Assembly: GCA_001724265.1 (NCBI GenBank)
Contig: MEDY01000208.1
Coordinates: 45,354 to 109,353 of the forward strand
From: Rhizaria sp. SCN 62-66
Lineage: Eukaryota > Rhizaria, unplaced
DNA: 64,000 nucleotides
Direction: 5' to 3'
The position numbers and the translations under genes were made by a program. This document shows positions 10,615 to 21,026 of this stretch, piece after piece; the first letter of the stretch is position 1, and every line of letters starts with the position of its first letter. The notes beneath the pieces are model-generated. The model saw nothing but the letters and a program-made list of their open reading frames with translations, was not told the origin of the DNA and ran no database searches.

Positions 10615-11680
10615 TTAGAGCTCCTCCTCAAACTCGGCGTCGAGCTCGACGTCGAACTCGGCGTCGATCTCGGCCTCGGCCTCAGCCTCGAGGTCCATCT
10701 CGGCCTCAGCCTCAGCCTCGATCTCAGCCTCGGCGTCGACCTCAGTCTCGAGCTCGGCCTCAGCGTCAACCTCAGCCTCGGCATCAACCTCAGCCTCGGC
10801 ATCAACCTCAGCCTCGGCATCAACCTCAGCCTCGGCATCAACCTCAGCCTTCAGCCTCGGCCTCAGCGTCAACCTCAGCCTCGGCCTCGGCGTCAACCTC
10901 GACCTCGGCCTCGGCGTCAACCTCGAGGAAGGCGGGGGCCTCCTCCTCAGACTCGGCCTCAGCCTCGGCCTCAACCTCCTGCTCCTGCTCAGCCTCGCCC
11001 TCAGTCTCCTGCTCGGCGTCGGCCTCAGCCTCCTGGTCGGCGTCAGCATCGCCCTCCTCCTCAGCCTCAGCCTCAGCGTCGACCTCAGTCTCGGCCTCAG
11101 CCTCGAACTCGGCATCAGCGTCGAGCTCGAAGAAGGCGGCAGGCACGACAGCGGGCTGGACGAAGCCGGGGCGCTTGACAGCGACGCCGGCGGGGAGCAC
11201 GTCAACGACGTCAGCGGTGGCGATGACGAGGTCGGCGGCGTCCTCCTCCTGACCCACAACGGCGGCCTCGGCGATGTCGAGCTCGCGGCGGGGCTGGGGG
11301 ATGGTGAAGGAGCGCTTGCCAATCTGGACGGACTTAGCGCAAGAGTTCAGGGCAAGGTTCGAGTCCTTGGCACGCAGCTTCTCCACGGCCTCGGACGACT
11401 CGTCAAGGCAGGCGTTAGCGGTGGGAGCCCAGACGCAGTTGTGGAGGGTGACGCAGGTGTCGCACGACTTGGCGGTGACGCACTGGACGCCGGGCACCTT
11501 GCGGGTGGCCATGATGCCGTCGAGCTTGGGGGCAGCGACAACCTCGGGCTTCGCGGGCGCGGGCGCAGCCGCGGTAGTGTTGGCAGCCGGGGTGGTGGTG
11601 CTGTTAGCAGCCACATCGGCGGACACGAGCGCGGCCATGACGGCAGCGATGAGGAGCACAAGGACAGAGCGACCCTTCAT
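10615..11680 (-). CDS. Secreted protein: PSI-like module plus long acidic (DAEAEV) repeat tail; frame broken at 10844
   Basis: Starts at the ATG at 11680 with a signal peptide (MKGRSVLVLLIAAVMAALVS). A Cys module at residues about 47-100 (PGVxCxTxxxCxTCxxxxxCVW...C...C) has the same spacing as in the gene at 9200, so the two are probably paralogues. After residue about 160 the protein becomes a Glu/Ala/Asp repeat. The frame from the ATG stops at a TGA at 10844-10846 (278 aa). However, the same acidic repeat continues in another frame for about 75 codons to a TAA at 10615-10617 (ending EEEL). A tandem 7-bp duplication at 10844-10857 causes the shift. It may be a real allele, an assembly error, or recoding. 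The acidic tail suggests ion binding (inference). Confidence 0.65.
10771..10857 (-). repeat. 18-bp tandem repeat encoding EVDAEA units, with 7-bp duplication at its edge
   Basis: Four exact 18-bp units (plus strand CTCAGCCTCGGCATCAAC) run from 10771 to 10842, followed by a partial unit and the doubled heptamer TCAGCCT at 10844-10857. The unit encodes the six-residue acidic repeat of the surrounding gene. Such arrays slip easily, which would explain the frame break. Confidence 0.9.
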
Positions 11681-12431
11681 TGCTTCACACACTGCAGAGT
11701 TGACAAGAGGGGAAGGGAAAAGTGGTTCATAAGTGGTATCAAGGATAAGCTATAGATCTGGCAGGTCTCATGTGAAATTCTCTACAGGTGAAATTATCAA
11801 TTTCAAATACTAAATCGCGCAAATGAGTTTACTACGAAGTGGTAAAGACGCTTGGAGAAGGGCAAAGGAGAGGTTGGATGGCATCCCCCACCAAGCAGAC
11901 TTGGCGGTCCATACAGCTTCAGTAAGAGGTGAAAGCAAAGATTCTATGCAATATAGTAATAATAGGAAATGCAACCTATATCATAAACGAGTCACAGTTT
12001 CATCGAGCGTCGTTTGGGTCTCGTGTAGACACTTTATTTGACCAGCCTCCCATCGGTCGATTGAGCTTGGTAGCGAAGTTAAGCCGCCCAAGACAAGAAG
12101 CACCGATCGAGACTGAGAGCAATGAGGAGCAAGCCCAAGTCGTCCCCAAGGAGGTCGGTGGTGAAATTGAGGCGTAGGATATGACGGCCTCAAAAGCTGT
12201 TGCGGCACCTAGAATTAAAAGCTAGTGCAGGGGCGACTTGATTCTATGTTGTCGCTATTGAACTATCTTCACTGTCGGATGATACACCCTTTTCTTTGTC
12301 CATTTTAGTGCATTTCTCATTGCTCACTCACTGCTTTGCCTGTCCGCTCCCCTCTCGGTCCCCTCTGGACGCCCTCTTGTTGGGGTCTCGTAGTCACCCT
12401 TCGGAGGTCTAACAGTCGCAGTACGCAGGCC
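11681..12431. promoter_or_regulatory. Divergent upstream region between acidic secreted protein (-) and giant protein (+)
   Basis: 750 bp between start codons. It is AT-rich from 11740 to 12010, then mixed. An 82-codon ORF (11929-12177) and a 5S-like 15-mer (GAAGTTAAGCCGCCC, from about 12075) were examined and not accepted as genes. A pyrimidine-rich stretch (12285-12370) precedes the plus-strand start. Confidence 0.4.
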
Positions 12432-15400
12432 ATGACGACTCCGGCCGCTGTTCTGGACTTGTCCGATGCGGCGCGGGTCATGAACGGGCCCCTGCGCGTG
12501 TTGTGCCCGGATCCCTACCGCAGTCCCGACGACCGTGACGCGCAGAACCACAAGCTTTTCACGCTACTGTGCAACTACCTTTCGCTCAGCCAGTTCGAGC
12601 TTGCCCGTCCCGTTATTACAGAGCTTTTCTTTGCATGTCCCGAGCGCATTCTGCACCTTTTGCGCTCAATCATCGCCAAGACGATCCCCGACCAGTGGCT
12701 CTTCAACAAAACGGTTCCCTCGATCGGCCACCTGCAGTGGCTCGCTCTTGTCGAGTACGGCCAGCTCTACGCTAACGTCTTCGACAAGGCCACCGCGCTT
12801 ACGCCCTCAGTCCCGCTCATCGTCGCCTCCAAGGACCCGCGCTTCGCCGCGCTGGCGCATTCGAGCGCGGTGACGCGTCACCCGATCAACCCGCTCGGTT
12901 TCATCACTCACGACCAGCTCGTGGTGCAGGTCATGGCGCTGGAGCTGCGCCGCGTCACCGCCGCGGGCTGCTTTGTGCGCGTTGAGCAAGAAGGCGACCA
13001 GGACGGCTTCTTCACCACGCCCGTCACCGCGCTCACAGCGGCCGGCCACGCGGAATACCCCACGGCGACCCCGCCCAAGTGCAAGCTCGAGGTCAACATC
13101 GCCGATGCGCAGCTCGTCTTCACCGTCGCTACCACCGCCAAGCTGCCCCAGTCCGCCGCCAACAAGTCCGGCGCCGCCGCCGGCGCGCAGTCGAACAACA
13201 GCAGGTCTGGCGGCGGCAGCGGCACTGGCGCGACGACGCTCTTTGCGAAGGCCGTCATCGGGCTACACCAGCTCCGCGCCAAGGACAAGTACCACATCTG
13301 GGTGCCTCTGATCCCGCTGCACGCCAGCGACACCGCTGCTGCGGACCAACAGCTCGGCCGCATCCGCATCCGGCTCCGCTGGCGCCAGCAGTCGCTCGCC
13401 CCGCGCCGCGACGGATCGGCGCGCCTCTTCTCGGACCGCGCGATGTTGCTCATGGAGACAGACATCCTCCTCGCGCACGCCGCGGTCACCTACCCCGCGC
13501 TGCCGCCCGCCGCCGCGCTCGCCGCTGCCGAGTCGGGCTCAGGCGCCGCCGGGGCCCGCGGCGCGACCGCCGCCCGCAACACGGCCCGCGAGCCTTTGCT
13601 GCGGCCGGAGCATGTGAGCGAGATCCGCTCCTACTGCCTCGAGGCCGTGGGGCGCAAGGACCCCTCGCTGCTCATCTACCAGCGCCCCGCCGCGGATCCC
13701 ACTGCGGCGCTGCTCCGCGGCGACGAGCCCGCGCCCGACGACGACGGCAACGGCAATAACGCGGACGGCAACGGTGCCGATACGGGCGCCGCGGGCGGGC
13801 TGCGCGGCAAGTACAAGCCGACGCACCGTATCCAGCACTCGCTGTCGGCGCTGCGTCGGCTGGTCCGTGAACACCCGTCGCTCGGACATGCGCTGTGCGC
13901 GCACTTGGCCGCGGTCCGCCCGCAGGACCCGACGTGGGTGTACCTCTACGCCGAGCTCATCTTCGAAATGCTGCTGCGCCAGGAGCACCCCCAGGCCCTG
14001 CAGGCGCTGCTGACGCTCGTGCACGACATCTACCCCGGCGACGAGTTCTTCGCGGCGCTGTCGAACAACACGCCCGAGGCCGCCGCCGCGGCCGTGGCTG
14101 CCGCGGCGGGTGCGGGCCCCGGCGCCGCGGGCGTGCAGCAGCTCACTGGTCCGCGCGCCATGATGCGCGAAGTCTACCGCGCGCTCGTGCACTACGTGCA
14201 CGACGACCCGGCCGCGCGCCAGCACCTCTTCCGCCTGCTGTCGCACAAGCGCCTCGTCACGGGGCTCGACGCGCCCGAGCTCTCCGGCCAAGAGCTGCTG
14301 CTGCTGTCGCGCGAGGAGGTTCTCGCCCGGCAGCGCCGCGTGCTGTCGCGCAAGTGCCGTGTGTACGGCGCACTTGTCGGAAACGAGCAAGTGCTCAAGC
14401 AGTTCTGCGCGCTTGAGGACTTTTACCTCCACGGCACCGCGGCCGCCGCCAAGGGCATCATCGCTGCGCGCACGCTGCAACTCCAGCCCGGCACGTCCGC
14501 CGCCGCGGCCAGCACCGGTGCCGCGGCGCCGCAGAGCAAGATCGCGCTGCTTCCGGGCACGCCGCGTGAGGGCGTCGAGCTCGACGTGCCGCTGTTTTTC
14601 CACTCGCTCGCCGACGCGCTGCGCGAGGTCGAGACGCTGCAGGCGCGCGCCGTGCGCGACTACGGCGTTGCCCCCGCGCAGCTGCCGGCGCACGTGCGCG
14701 AGCCGCTCTTCTCACTGCGCGAGGAAGCGTTCTCTGCGTTCTGGAGCGACTACTACAGCTTCACGCGCTCGCGCCGCGTGCATGTGTACGAATTCCCGCT
14801 TAAGTGCGCTCTGGAACTCGTGGGGACGATCTCGCGCATCGAGCTGGCGCCCGCCTGGCACGTCAAGGGCTACCCTTGCGCCGAAGGTACCGCGGGAGTC
14901 GTCACGGCGGCCGAGCGTGCGGCACTGACGGAGCTCTTCTGGTCCGCACTTGAGACGCTGCTTGCACCGTTCAACTTCCTGCGTCCGCTGGTCGCGCTGC
15001 TGGCGTGGGACCGCGTCGACGGCAGCGCCGCGCTGCGCGGGGACGTGATGCGCCGTGTGTGGCGGCCGTACCACCAGACGCTCGCCAACGCCGCCGTGTT
15101 CGAGTCGCTCATGGGGTCCGTGCTGGACACTGACGCCACGCCCGCGCACGCCGCGTCAGAGGCCGCGCGCGCCGCCATGGGCAACGGCAGCAGCGAGCGT
15201 GCGGACAGCTTGACGGCGTCTGCGGCGACGGCGCCGGCCAGCGCGCGGCGGTCGCTGCAGCGGTTCGAGTGTGCGGAGCCGAAGCTCGTGCTGCACTGCA
15301 ACCGGCTGGAGCTGGCTGTGGAGCTGAGCGAGATGGTCACCAACAAGGCGCCCTCGATGCTGCGCAAGTCACCAGAGGAGAAGGAGCGGCTCGGCCAGTG

Positions 15401-18400
15401 GCTCCTCACCCAGCTTACGCAGCAGTCGATTGTGCGCGCGCTCCAGCCGTACCTGGCGGAGCTCGATCCCGCGCTGCTCGTGCATGCGGTGAAGCGCCAC
15501 ATCGAGCTCGAGCTAAACGTGCGCTACGCCGAGGACGGCAGCAACGGCACCACTAACGCCGCCGGCGCCCCCGACGCTGACGCCGACGTCGACGCTGGCT
15601 CCGGTGCTTCTGTCGCCGCCGCTGCCGCCGGTGGCGACGCCAAGAACGCTGACGGGGCGAAGGCCGACTCCACCAGCACTGCTGCCGCGGGCTCCGCTGC
15701 TTCCGCCGACGGCAGCGGCGCCTCTGCCTCTGGAGCCGCTGCTAGCGCTGATGCCAAGCCCGGGGACGCGCGGTTCGCTTCCACCATGGCGACCTGGCTC
15801 CCGGAGCAGCGCGCGCTGTTCGAGGCCACGGGTCTCGCGCCCGATGGTCAGATCCTCAACCCTACCCGCGTGCTGCGCGCTGCCGACGCCACGCTCGCGG
15901 CCGCGCGCGGCGGGTCCCGCGGCGTCGCGCGCACTGCGCTCGGTCAAACGGCCGTGACGGAGCTGGTGCACGACCTGCACGTGCTGTGCGCGTACTACGC
16001 CGTCCGCAGCGTGCTCCGCGTTCTGCGTGCGCACTCAAGCGGCCGTGTGGTCAAGCCGGCCGTGCAGAGCGAGGCGCTCGAGGCGGCACGCATGTTCATG
16101 CTGTCGATGCAATACCGCGCGTACCAGGTGTCGACGCTGGAGAAGATCTACTGCTTGCTCTTCACCACCGAAGCCGATCTGCGATCCTCGGTGGCGACCG
16201 ACGGCGAGGACCCTGACGCGCCTCTGCTCTCGGCCGTCAAGGACAAAGCCGCCAAGAAGTCCGGCGGTAAGGGGAGCGGTGACAAGAAGGACGCCGCGGC
16301 GAGCGCGGATGAGGAGCTGCGCCAGCTCGACGCGCTGATGGACACCGGTGCATTGGGCAAGCAGGCGGGCGACCGCTTTGTCCTGCGCGGTGAAGTTCTC
16401 CTCTCGCTGCTGCAGTTCCTCGCTGACACGACCAAGACGATGCTCGCGGCCGTTGCGCGCGATGACGCGCCCATCGACGTCGCCGCGGCGGGCGCGTCCC
16501 CGGCGACCGCGGTGGCCGAGGTGGCGCAGCTCAAGCACCGCCTGCACGCAGTCGCCGCGCAGGTCGAGGAAGGGCTGTGGCGCGCGCACAAGCTTCACGC
16601 CGTGCTCCAGGGCGAGGCGCCGACGACGCAGGGCACGCTCCTCGCGCGCAACTTCACCATGGGCCACGTCGTCGCCCCTCTGCACCACTTGTCTTCTTAC
16701 CTCGTCCACATGGAGCAGCTCGACGATCCCGCCGCCCGCCTCTGTGCGCCTGTGCTGCCCGACGCACTGGCCGAGCATTCGCGCGAGTTTGCCGCCACGC
16801 TCAACAAGGCCGTCACGGACGCTGTGGCCATCGCCGCCGCGGCCGCCAACGTGTCGGCGTCGTCCACCGGCGTCGAGCACCTCAAGAACGCGATGGCCGC
16901 GATGGTGTCCGGTCAAACGGACCTCAGTTCGCAGGTTGTGCACGCCGAACGCATGAAGCAGGACGCGACGCTGTGGCGCGCGCTGTGCGAGCTGGTTGAG
17001 CGCCGCATCGACGAGAGCTCTGGCAACACCACGCTCAACGCCACTCTCGGCGGCGACACGAGCGACGCCGACATGGCGCTGGCCCGCCGCGCGCAGGCGT
17101 TGCTAGACGGCGTGCGGCCGCACTCGATGGTAGGCATCGCAATCGTGCCCGCGCCAGACCGTGCCACGGGATCCGGCAAGGCCGTGTCTGCGGCGTCGTT
17201 CGTGCAGTCGATCGACGCCTTCATCGAGAACCACTACCTCGCGCTGCAGTCCTCGGCCGCGGCCGGGCCTGGAGCCCCCGCGGCGGTGGCGCGCGCGCCC
17301 AAGCACGATGAGCTGCTCGAGCAGAAGTACCTCTTCGCAGTTGACCTCGCTGTGTCGTACGCGTCTGCGCTCACGCTCGAGCAGTACCAGTGCCTGCTCG
17401 ACCTCGGTGTGCAGGCCGCGACGCAGCTGGGCCAGTACTGCGAGACCGCGCTCTTCTCGTACCTGTCCGAGCCCGCGCTTAACGCCGTCGAGGCCGCGAT
17501 GCAGGACGCGCCGGAGCGCACGCGCCTCGCCGCGCAGGCCGCGCTCCGCGCCCAGCGCGCGCTCAAGGATACGCTCGCCGTGCGCGCGCGGCTGTGCGCG
17601 CTGTACATCAGCTACGCGCAGCGCCGTCGCGCCGAGAAGGACGGCGTCGCCGTCGCGCTGCTGCCCGAGACGCTCGGCGGCCCCGCGGGCAACGGCGGCA
17701 TTTCCTCAGCGCAGCTGCTGTCGGGCAGCGCGGGCACCGCCAACGCCACGGGCGCGTACTTGGCTGGCGTGAGCGCGGGCGACTTTACCGCCGCGTGGCG
17801 CCACTACACCAAGTCGATCGAGTCGTCGGCGGCGCAGCACGAGGCGCTGCTGCCGCCGTGCCCATTCACGGCCAAGACTGCGATCCACGTGGTCCGCTAC
17901 CTGGCCGAGAGCTCTGCGCGCGAGGCGCTGCTGGCGTCGCGCGAGCAGATTGACTCGGCCGGTGCGCTCGCGGCCGCGCTGTCCACGGCGCCCACGTCCG
18001 CGGTCGCGGCGTCGCTCATGTCGGCAGCGTCGGTGCTGTCCCCGACCGGCGGCAACAACGCGCCCCACCGCGGCGCGGTCTCGGCGATCGACGCGCTGAC
18101 CACGGACGGCACCGTCGACGCAGTCGTCGGCACGGTCGACTCGCGGCTCTACGCCGTGCTTGCGCGCGCCATGCTGCCCGCGCTGGCCGCCGTGCGCTTC
18201 GCTATGCCCGCGGCCGTGAGCACGCTGCTCGAAGCCGTCGAGGCCGTCACGCCCGCCAACGCCGTGCCCGGCGAGACGCGCATCGCCGTCGCCAACAAGA
18301 CGGTGCCGTCGGCGCTCGATGAGGCGATCGCGGTGTCGACGCAGTACTCGCGCTTTCTCCCCACGCTCGCGCGCTGGGTGCAGTGGCGCGCGCAGGCGTA

Positions 18401-21026
18401 CCAGCGCCTCGCGCAGTGGGTCGAGCTCGTCGTGCGCCCCGGGCTCCTCGTGCTCGCAGACGGGTCGCTCGTCAACGTGCACTCGGGCGCCGTCTCGGTC
18501 GTGCAGACGCTGACTGACCTTCTGGCCAAGGAGAACGCGTACCGCGATGCCCAGGCGTACACGCAGATGTTTCTGTCGTACATCGAGACGATCCGCTGGC
18601 TTGCTCAGCGCGGCGCCTCTGCGGCGAGCTCTGTGGGCGCCAACACTGCGGAACTGCGCCAGCTCACCGCGCTGCGCCTCGCAGCGCTGGACCTGGCCGA
18701 CGTTGCGCTCGACGATGCGCGCTCCCGCGACGCGCTCGTGACGGACGTGCTGGGGCAACCGTGCAAGACGCCGCTGGCGGGCCACCTCACGCTGCTCGTC
18801 GAGGAGCTTCTGCGCGACTTGGTCCCCGCGTTGGGCGAGGCGACGGAGCAGCCGCTGCGCGCGCAACTGCTGCTGCGCATCGCGGACCCTGTGGTTGCCG
18901 GTGAGTTTGCGCAGATGTGGCTGCCCGTGTGGCGCGACACCGAGATGTCGGCCGCCGTCGCCATGCGCTGCTTCTCCGCGCTCGCCGCGTATGTGCCGAC
19001 GCTTGAGCAGCACATCCAGGCGCTCTACGCTAAGGCCGGCGTGGCTCCGGGCCAGGGCGCGCGCGCGCTGCCCGAGGGCTCGACCGTGCTGACCGAGGTG
19101 ACGGTCGCCGAAGAGCGTCTGCAGCACACACTCGCGCTGCGCAACGCACTCGCTCACGACTACCAGATGCTGCTGGTGTACCGCACGCTGCAACAGGCGG
19201 CGCGGCAGGCGACGCGGCAGCGCCAGGTGCTCACGCAGCACGTGCACCTGGGCCGCGCTCTGCAGGGCGAGGCCCCGCCCGGTGCGATCCCGTCGCCCGA
19301 CGAGCTCGAACTGCAGTCCAAGTTCCCCTCGTGGGTCGACTTACGCGCCGCGGCCGAGGCGAATCTGGACGCCGTGGTGGACCAGCTGTTGCTGTGGCGC
19401 CACCTGGGCCTTGCGCTCAAGCTCTACTCGATGCGCCTCGCACCCGTCGTCGACGCCGAGTCGCTGGGCGACCTCCAGGCCGTTTCTGCGGGCTTCGTGC
19501 TCACTCCCTCTGCCGAGCACGGCGCCGGTACTGAGGTCCGCCGCCGCTGGTTCTTCGGACAGGACCTGGCACCGCTGTCTGGCGCGGCGATGGGCCACAA
19601 CGCGCACGTCGACGCCGCGACGGGCGGCCGCACGGGCATGTTCGGGCTCCACCTCGGTCTCGGCCTCGGCGTCGCGGACCGCGGCGTGCAGGCCGACTTC
19701 CCGCTCACGCTCTACACGAGCTGGCTGTCTGCGATGTCGGCGCAGGAGGCCGAGACCAAGTCCACGCCCGCCGGCTTCGACGCCGAGAGCCAGGCCATGC
19801 AGCGCCGGCTCGCTGTCAAGCTCGAGTCGACCTGCCTCGCCATGCTACTGTCGCAGGGCGCGTCGGCGCGCTCGCGTCTGCGCGCGTTGCAGCGCGTGCA
19901 GGAGCTCAATGGACCCAACTTTAACGCGATCCAGGTGCTTCACATCCTCAAGTACCTTGTCATCCTGCTCGATCTGCCGCAGTCGCGCCTCATCGTCACG
20001 GACATCTTGCACCGCCGCTGGGCCGCGACCGCGGAGCAGCTCGCGCAGCTCGACGCCGAGGACGCTGAGACCGGCGGCGCCAACGGCGCGACGGGCGATA
20101 ACAGCCACGGTGATGTCGACGCGACGTCACCCAAGGCGCTGCGCCGGCTGTACCCCATGCTGCCGCCCGGCGACGCGGCGTGGCTTCAGATGGCGCACGC
20201 GGCGTCGCGCATGCTGTCGATGCTACCCGCACGCGTGCAGTACGACCTGTGCACGCTGCTCGAGGCCGGTACCAACGGTGCGCAGACGCCCCAGGAGATC
20301 GTGGAAGGATTACTCCGCCTGGACCAGCCTGCGCTGGTGATGGCTGTGTTCCCCCGGTTCAAGCACCTGCTTTCGCTGGACAAGCTGCTGCTCTCAGCCA
20401 CCGAGTGCTACACGGCGTTCTTCCTCCGCGGCGAGCGTGCCGTCACGGACGACGGCGTCGGCGCCGGCGAAGTCCCGCTCGAGACGGGCTTTTACTACCT
20501 CGACCTGTGCTTGCAGTTCGGCCAGGGCCAGTTCCAGCGCGTGGCGACCAAGGTGCTTGAGATCGTGCAGACGCTTTCCCCGCTCGCGGGCTCCGTTCAG
20601 GCGCCCGAGGCAACGTACGACCTCACGGCGCGCCTGCTCGTGCACAAGCTGCTGCGGTACTGCCACACTTACTGCTACGCGCACTGCGACACGCAGACGC
20701 AGGTGCGGTTCCTGTACTACTACCGCGAGCTCGTTGGCCCCGGTGTCGACGCCGGCATCGACGCTAAGATCGCGGATGCGATGCAGGCGCAGGCCGCGCT
20801 GCAGACGGCCGAGCTTGTGCGCGCTGAGGCCGAGGCCTACGCGCGCGCGCAGCAGGACACCGTCGCGCAGGCCGGTGCGAGTCCCAACGTTGTCGCGTCG
20901 AACGAGGCGCTGGTCGAGGACGCGCCGGAGGAGGACTACGAGTACGAGGAGGAGTATGAGGACGAGGAGGACGAGTACGAGGACGACGCCGAAGAGGACG
21001 CTGCCAACGATGACCCCTACAACTGA
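12432..21026 (+). CDS. Giant helical protein, possibly ZFYVE26/spastizin-like
   Basis: 2,864 aa, single exon, stop TGA. The ATG at 12432 is the first one in the open frame; the 32 codons before it begin at a TTG. The N-terminus (HKLFTLLCNYLSLSQFELAR, then a helical stretch with LLRSIIAK) resembles the N-terminal helical repeat of spastizin/ZFYVE26, where a similar KQLF...CxxxxxWELA pattern occurs. Residues about 215-322 look like a C2-type beta domain ending GRIRIRLRWRQ. The rest is alpha-helical with low-complexity Ala/Gly/Asp inserts. A conserved-looking C-terminal helical block (YYLDLCLQFGQGQFQRVATK) is followed by a Glu/Asp/Tyr-rich acidic tail (about 2,830-2,864). I see no FYVE zinc-finger cysteines. 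If the family is right, it acts in lysosome/endosome traffic with spatacsin and AP-5. The CDS is certain; the family call is tentative. Confidence 0.6.
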   Translation: MTTPAAVLDLSDAARVMNGPLRVLCPDPYRSPDDRDAQNHKLFTLLCNYLSLSQFELARPVITELFFACPERILHLLRSIIAKTIPDQWLFNKTVPSIGHLQWLALVEYGQLYANVFDKATALTPSVPLIVASKDPRFAALAHSSAVTRHPINPLGFITHDQLVVQVMALELRRVTAAGCFVRVEQEGDQDGFFTTPVTALTAAGHAEYPTATPPKCKLEVNIADAQLVFTVATTAKLPQSAANKSGAAAGAQSNNSRSGGGSGTGATTLFAKAVIGLHQLRAKDKYHIWVPLIPLHASDTAAADQQLGRIRIRLRWRQQSLAPRRDGSARLFSDRAMLLMETDILLAHAAVTYPALPPAAALAAAESGSGAAGARGATAARNTAREPLLRPEHVSEIRSYCLEAVGRKDPSLLIYQRPAADPTAALLRGDEPAPDDDGNGNNADGNGADTGAAGGLRGKYKPTHRIQHSLSALRRLVREHPSLGHALCAHLAAVRPQDPTWVYLYAELIFEMLLRQEHPQALQALLTLVHDIYPGDEFFAALSNNTPEAAAAAVAAAAGAGPGAAGVQQLTGPRAMMREVYRALVHYVHDDPAARQHLFRLLSHKRLVTGLDAPELSGQELLLLSREEVLARQRRVLSRKCRVYGALVGNEQVLKQFCALEDFYLHGTAAAAKGIIAARTLQLQPGTSAAAASTGAAAPQSKIALLPGTPREGVELDVPLFFHSLADALREVETLQARAVRDYGVAPAQLPAHVREPLFSLREEAFSAFWSDYYSFTRSRRVHVYEFPLKCALELVGTISRIELAPAWHVKGYPCAEGTAGVVTAAERAALTELFWSALETLLAPFNFLRPLVALLAWDRVDGSAALRGDVMRRVWRPYHQTLANAAVFESLMGSVLDTDATPAHAASEAARAAMGNGSSERADSLTASAATAPASARRSLQRFECAEPKLVLHCNRLELAVELSEMVTNKAPSMLRKSPEEKERLGQWLLTQLTQQSIVRALQPYLAELDPALLVHAVKRHIELELNVRYAEDGSNGTTNAAGAPDADADVDAGSGASVAAAAAGGDAKNADGAKADSTSTAAAGSAASADGSGASASGAAASADAKPGDARFASTMATWLPEQRALFEATGLAPDGQILNPTRVLRAADATLAAARGGSRGVARTALGQTAVTELVHDLHVLCAYYAVRSVLRVLRAHSSGRVVKPAVQSEALEAARMFMLSMQYRAYQVSTLEKIYCLLFTTEADLRSSVATDGEDPDAPLLSAVKDKAAKKSGGKGSGDKKDAAASADEELRQLDALMDTGALGKQAGDRFVLRGEVLLSLLQFLADTTKTMLAAVARDDAPIDVAAAGASPATAVAEVAQLKHRLHAVAAQVEEGLWRAHKLHAVLQGEAPTTQGTLLARNFTMGHVVAPLHHLSSYLVHMEQLDDPAARLCAPVLPDALAEHSREFAATLNKAVTDAVAIAAAAANVSASSTGVEHLKNAMAAMVSGQTDLSSQVVHAERMKQDATLWRALCELVERRIDESSGNTTLNATLGGDTSDADMALARRAQALLDGVRPHSMVGIAIVPAPDRATGSGKAVSAASFVQSIDAFIENHYLALQSSAAAGPGAPAAVARAPKHDELLEQKYLFAVDLAVSYASALTLEQYQCLLDLGVQAATQLGQYCETALFSYLSEPALNAVEAAMQDAPERTRLAAQAALRAQRALKDTLAVRARLCALYISYAQRRRAEKDGVAVALLPETLGGPAGNGGISSAQLLSGSAGTANATGAYLAGVSAGDFTAAWRHYTKSIESSAAQHEALLPPCPFTAKTAIHVVRYLAESSAREALLASREQIDSAGALAAALSTAPTSAVAASLMSAASVLSPTGGNNAPHRGAVSAIDALTTDGTVDAVVGTVDSRLYAVLARAMLPALAAVRFAMPAAVSTLLEAVEAVTPANAVPGETRIAVANKTVPSALDEAIAVSTQYSRFLPTLARWVQWRAQAYQRLAQWVELVVRPGLLVLADGSLVNVHSGAVSVVQTLTDLLAKENAYRDAQAYTQMFLSYIETIRWLAQRGASAASSVGANTAELRQLTALRLAALDLADVALDDARSRDALVTDVLGQPCKTPLAGHLTLLVEELLRDLVPALGEATEQPLRAQLLLRIADPVVAGEFAQMWLPVWRDTEMSAAVAMRCFSALAAYVPTLEQHIQALYAKAGVAPGQGARALPEGSTVLTEVTVAEERLQHTLALRNALAHDYQMLLVYRTLQQAARQATRQRQVLTQHVHLGRALQGEAPPGAIPSPDELELQSKFPSWVDLRAAAEANLDAVVDQLLLWRHLGLALKLYSMRLAPVVDAESLGDLQAVSAGFVLTPSAEHGAGTEVRRRWFFGQDLAPLSGAAMGHNAHVDAATGGRTGMFGLHLGLGLGVADRGVQADFPLTLYTSWLSAMSAQEAETKSTPAGFDAESQAMQRRLAVKLESTCLAMLLSQGASARSRLRALQRVQELNGPNFNAIQVLHILKYLVILLDLPQSRLIVTDILHRRWAATAEQLAQLDAEDAETGGANGATGDNSHGDVDATSPKALRRLYPMLPPGDAAWLQMAHAASRMLSMLPARVQYDLCTLLEAGTNGAQTPQEIVEGLLRLDQPALVMAVFPRFKHLLSLDKLLLSATECYTAFFLRGERAVTDDGVGAGEVPLETGFYYLDLCLQFGQGQFQRVATKVLEIVQTLSPLAGSVQAPEATYDLTARLLVHKLLRYCHTYCYAHCDTQTQVRFLYYYRELVGPGVDAGIDAKIADAMQAQAALQTAELVRAEAEAYARAQQDTVAQAGASPNVVASNEALVEDAPEEDYEYEEEYEDEEDEYEDDAEEDAANDDPYN

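Noticed and set aside
11929-12177. 82-codon plus-strand ORF ending VPKEVGGEIEA
   Set aside because: The first half is AT-rich spacer, there is no homology, and it lies in the leader region of the giant gene. It could be an upstream exon but nothing supports it.
12040-12180. 5S rRNA-like motif (CCCATC...GAAGTTAAGCCGCCC)
   Set aside because: The 15-mer matches the conserved loop of 5S rRNA, but the spacing after CCCATC is about 11 nt too long. The downstream GGATGGGTGACC-type element and terminal stem are missing, and there is no T-run terminator.
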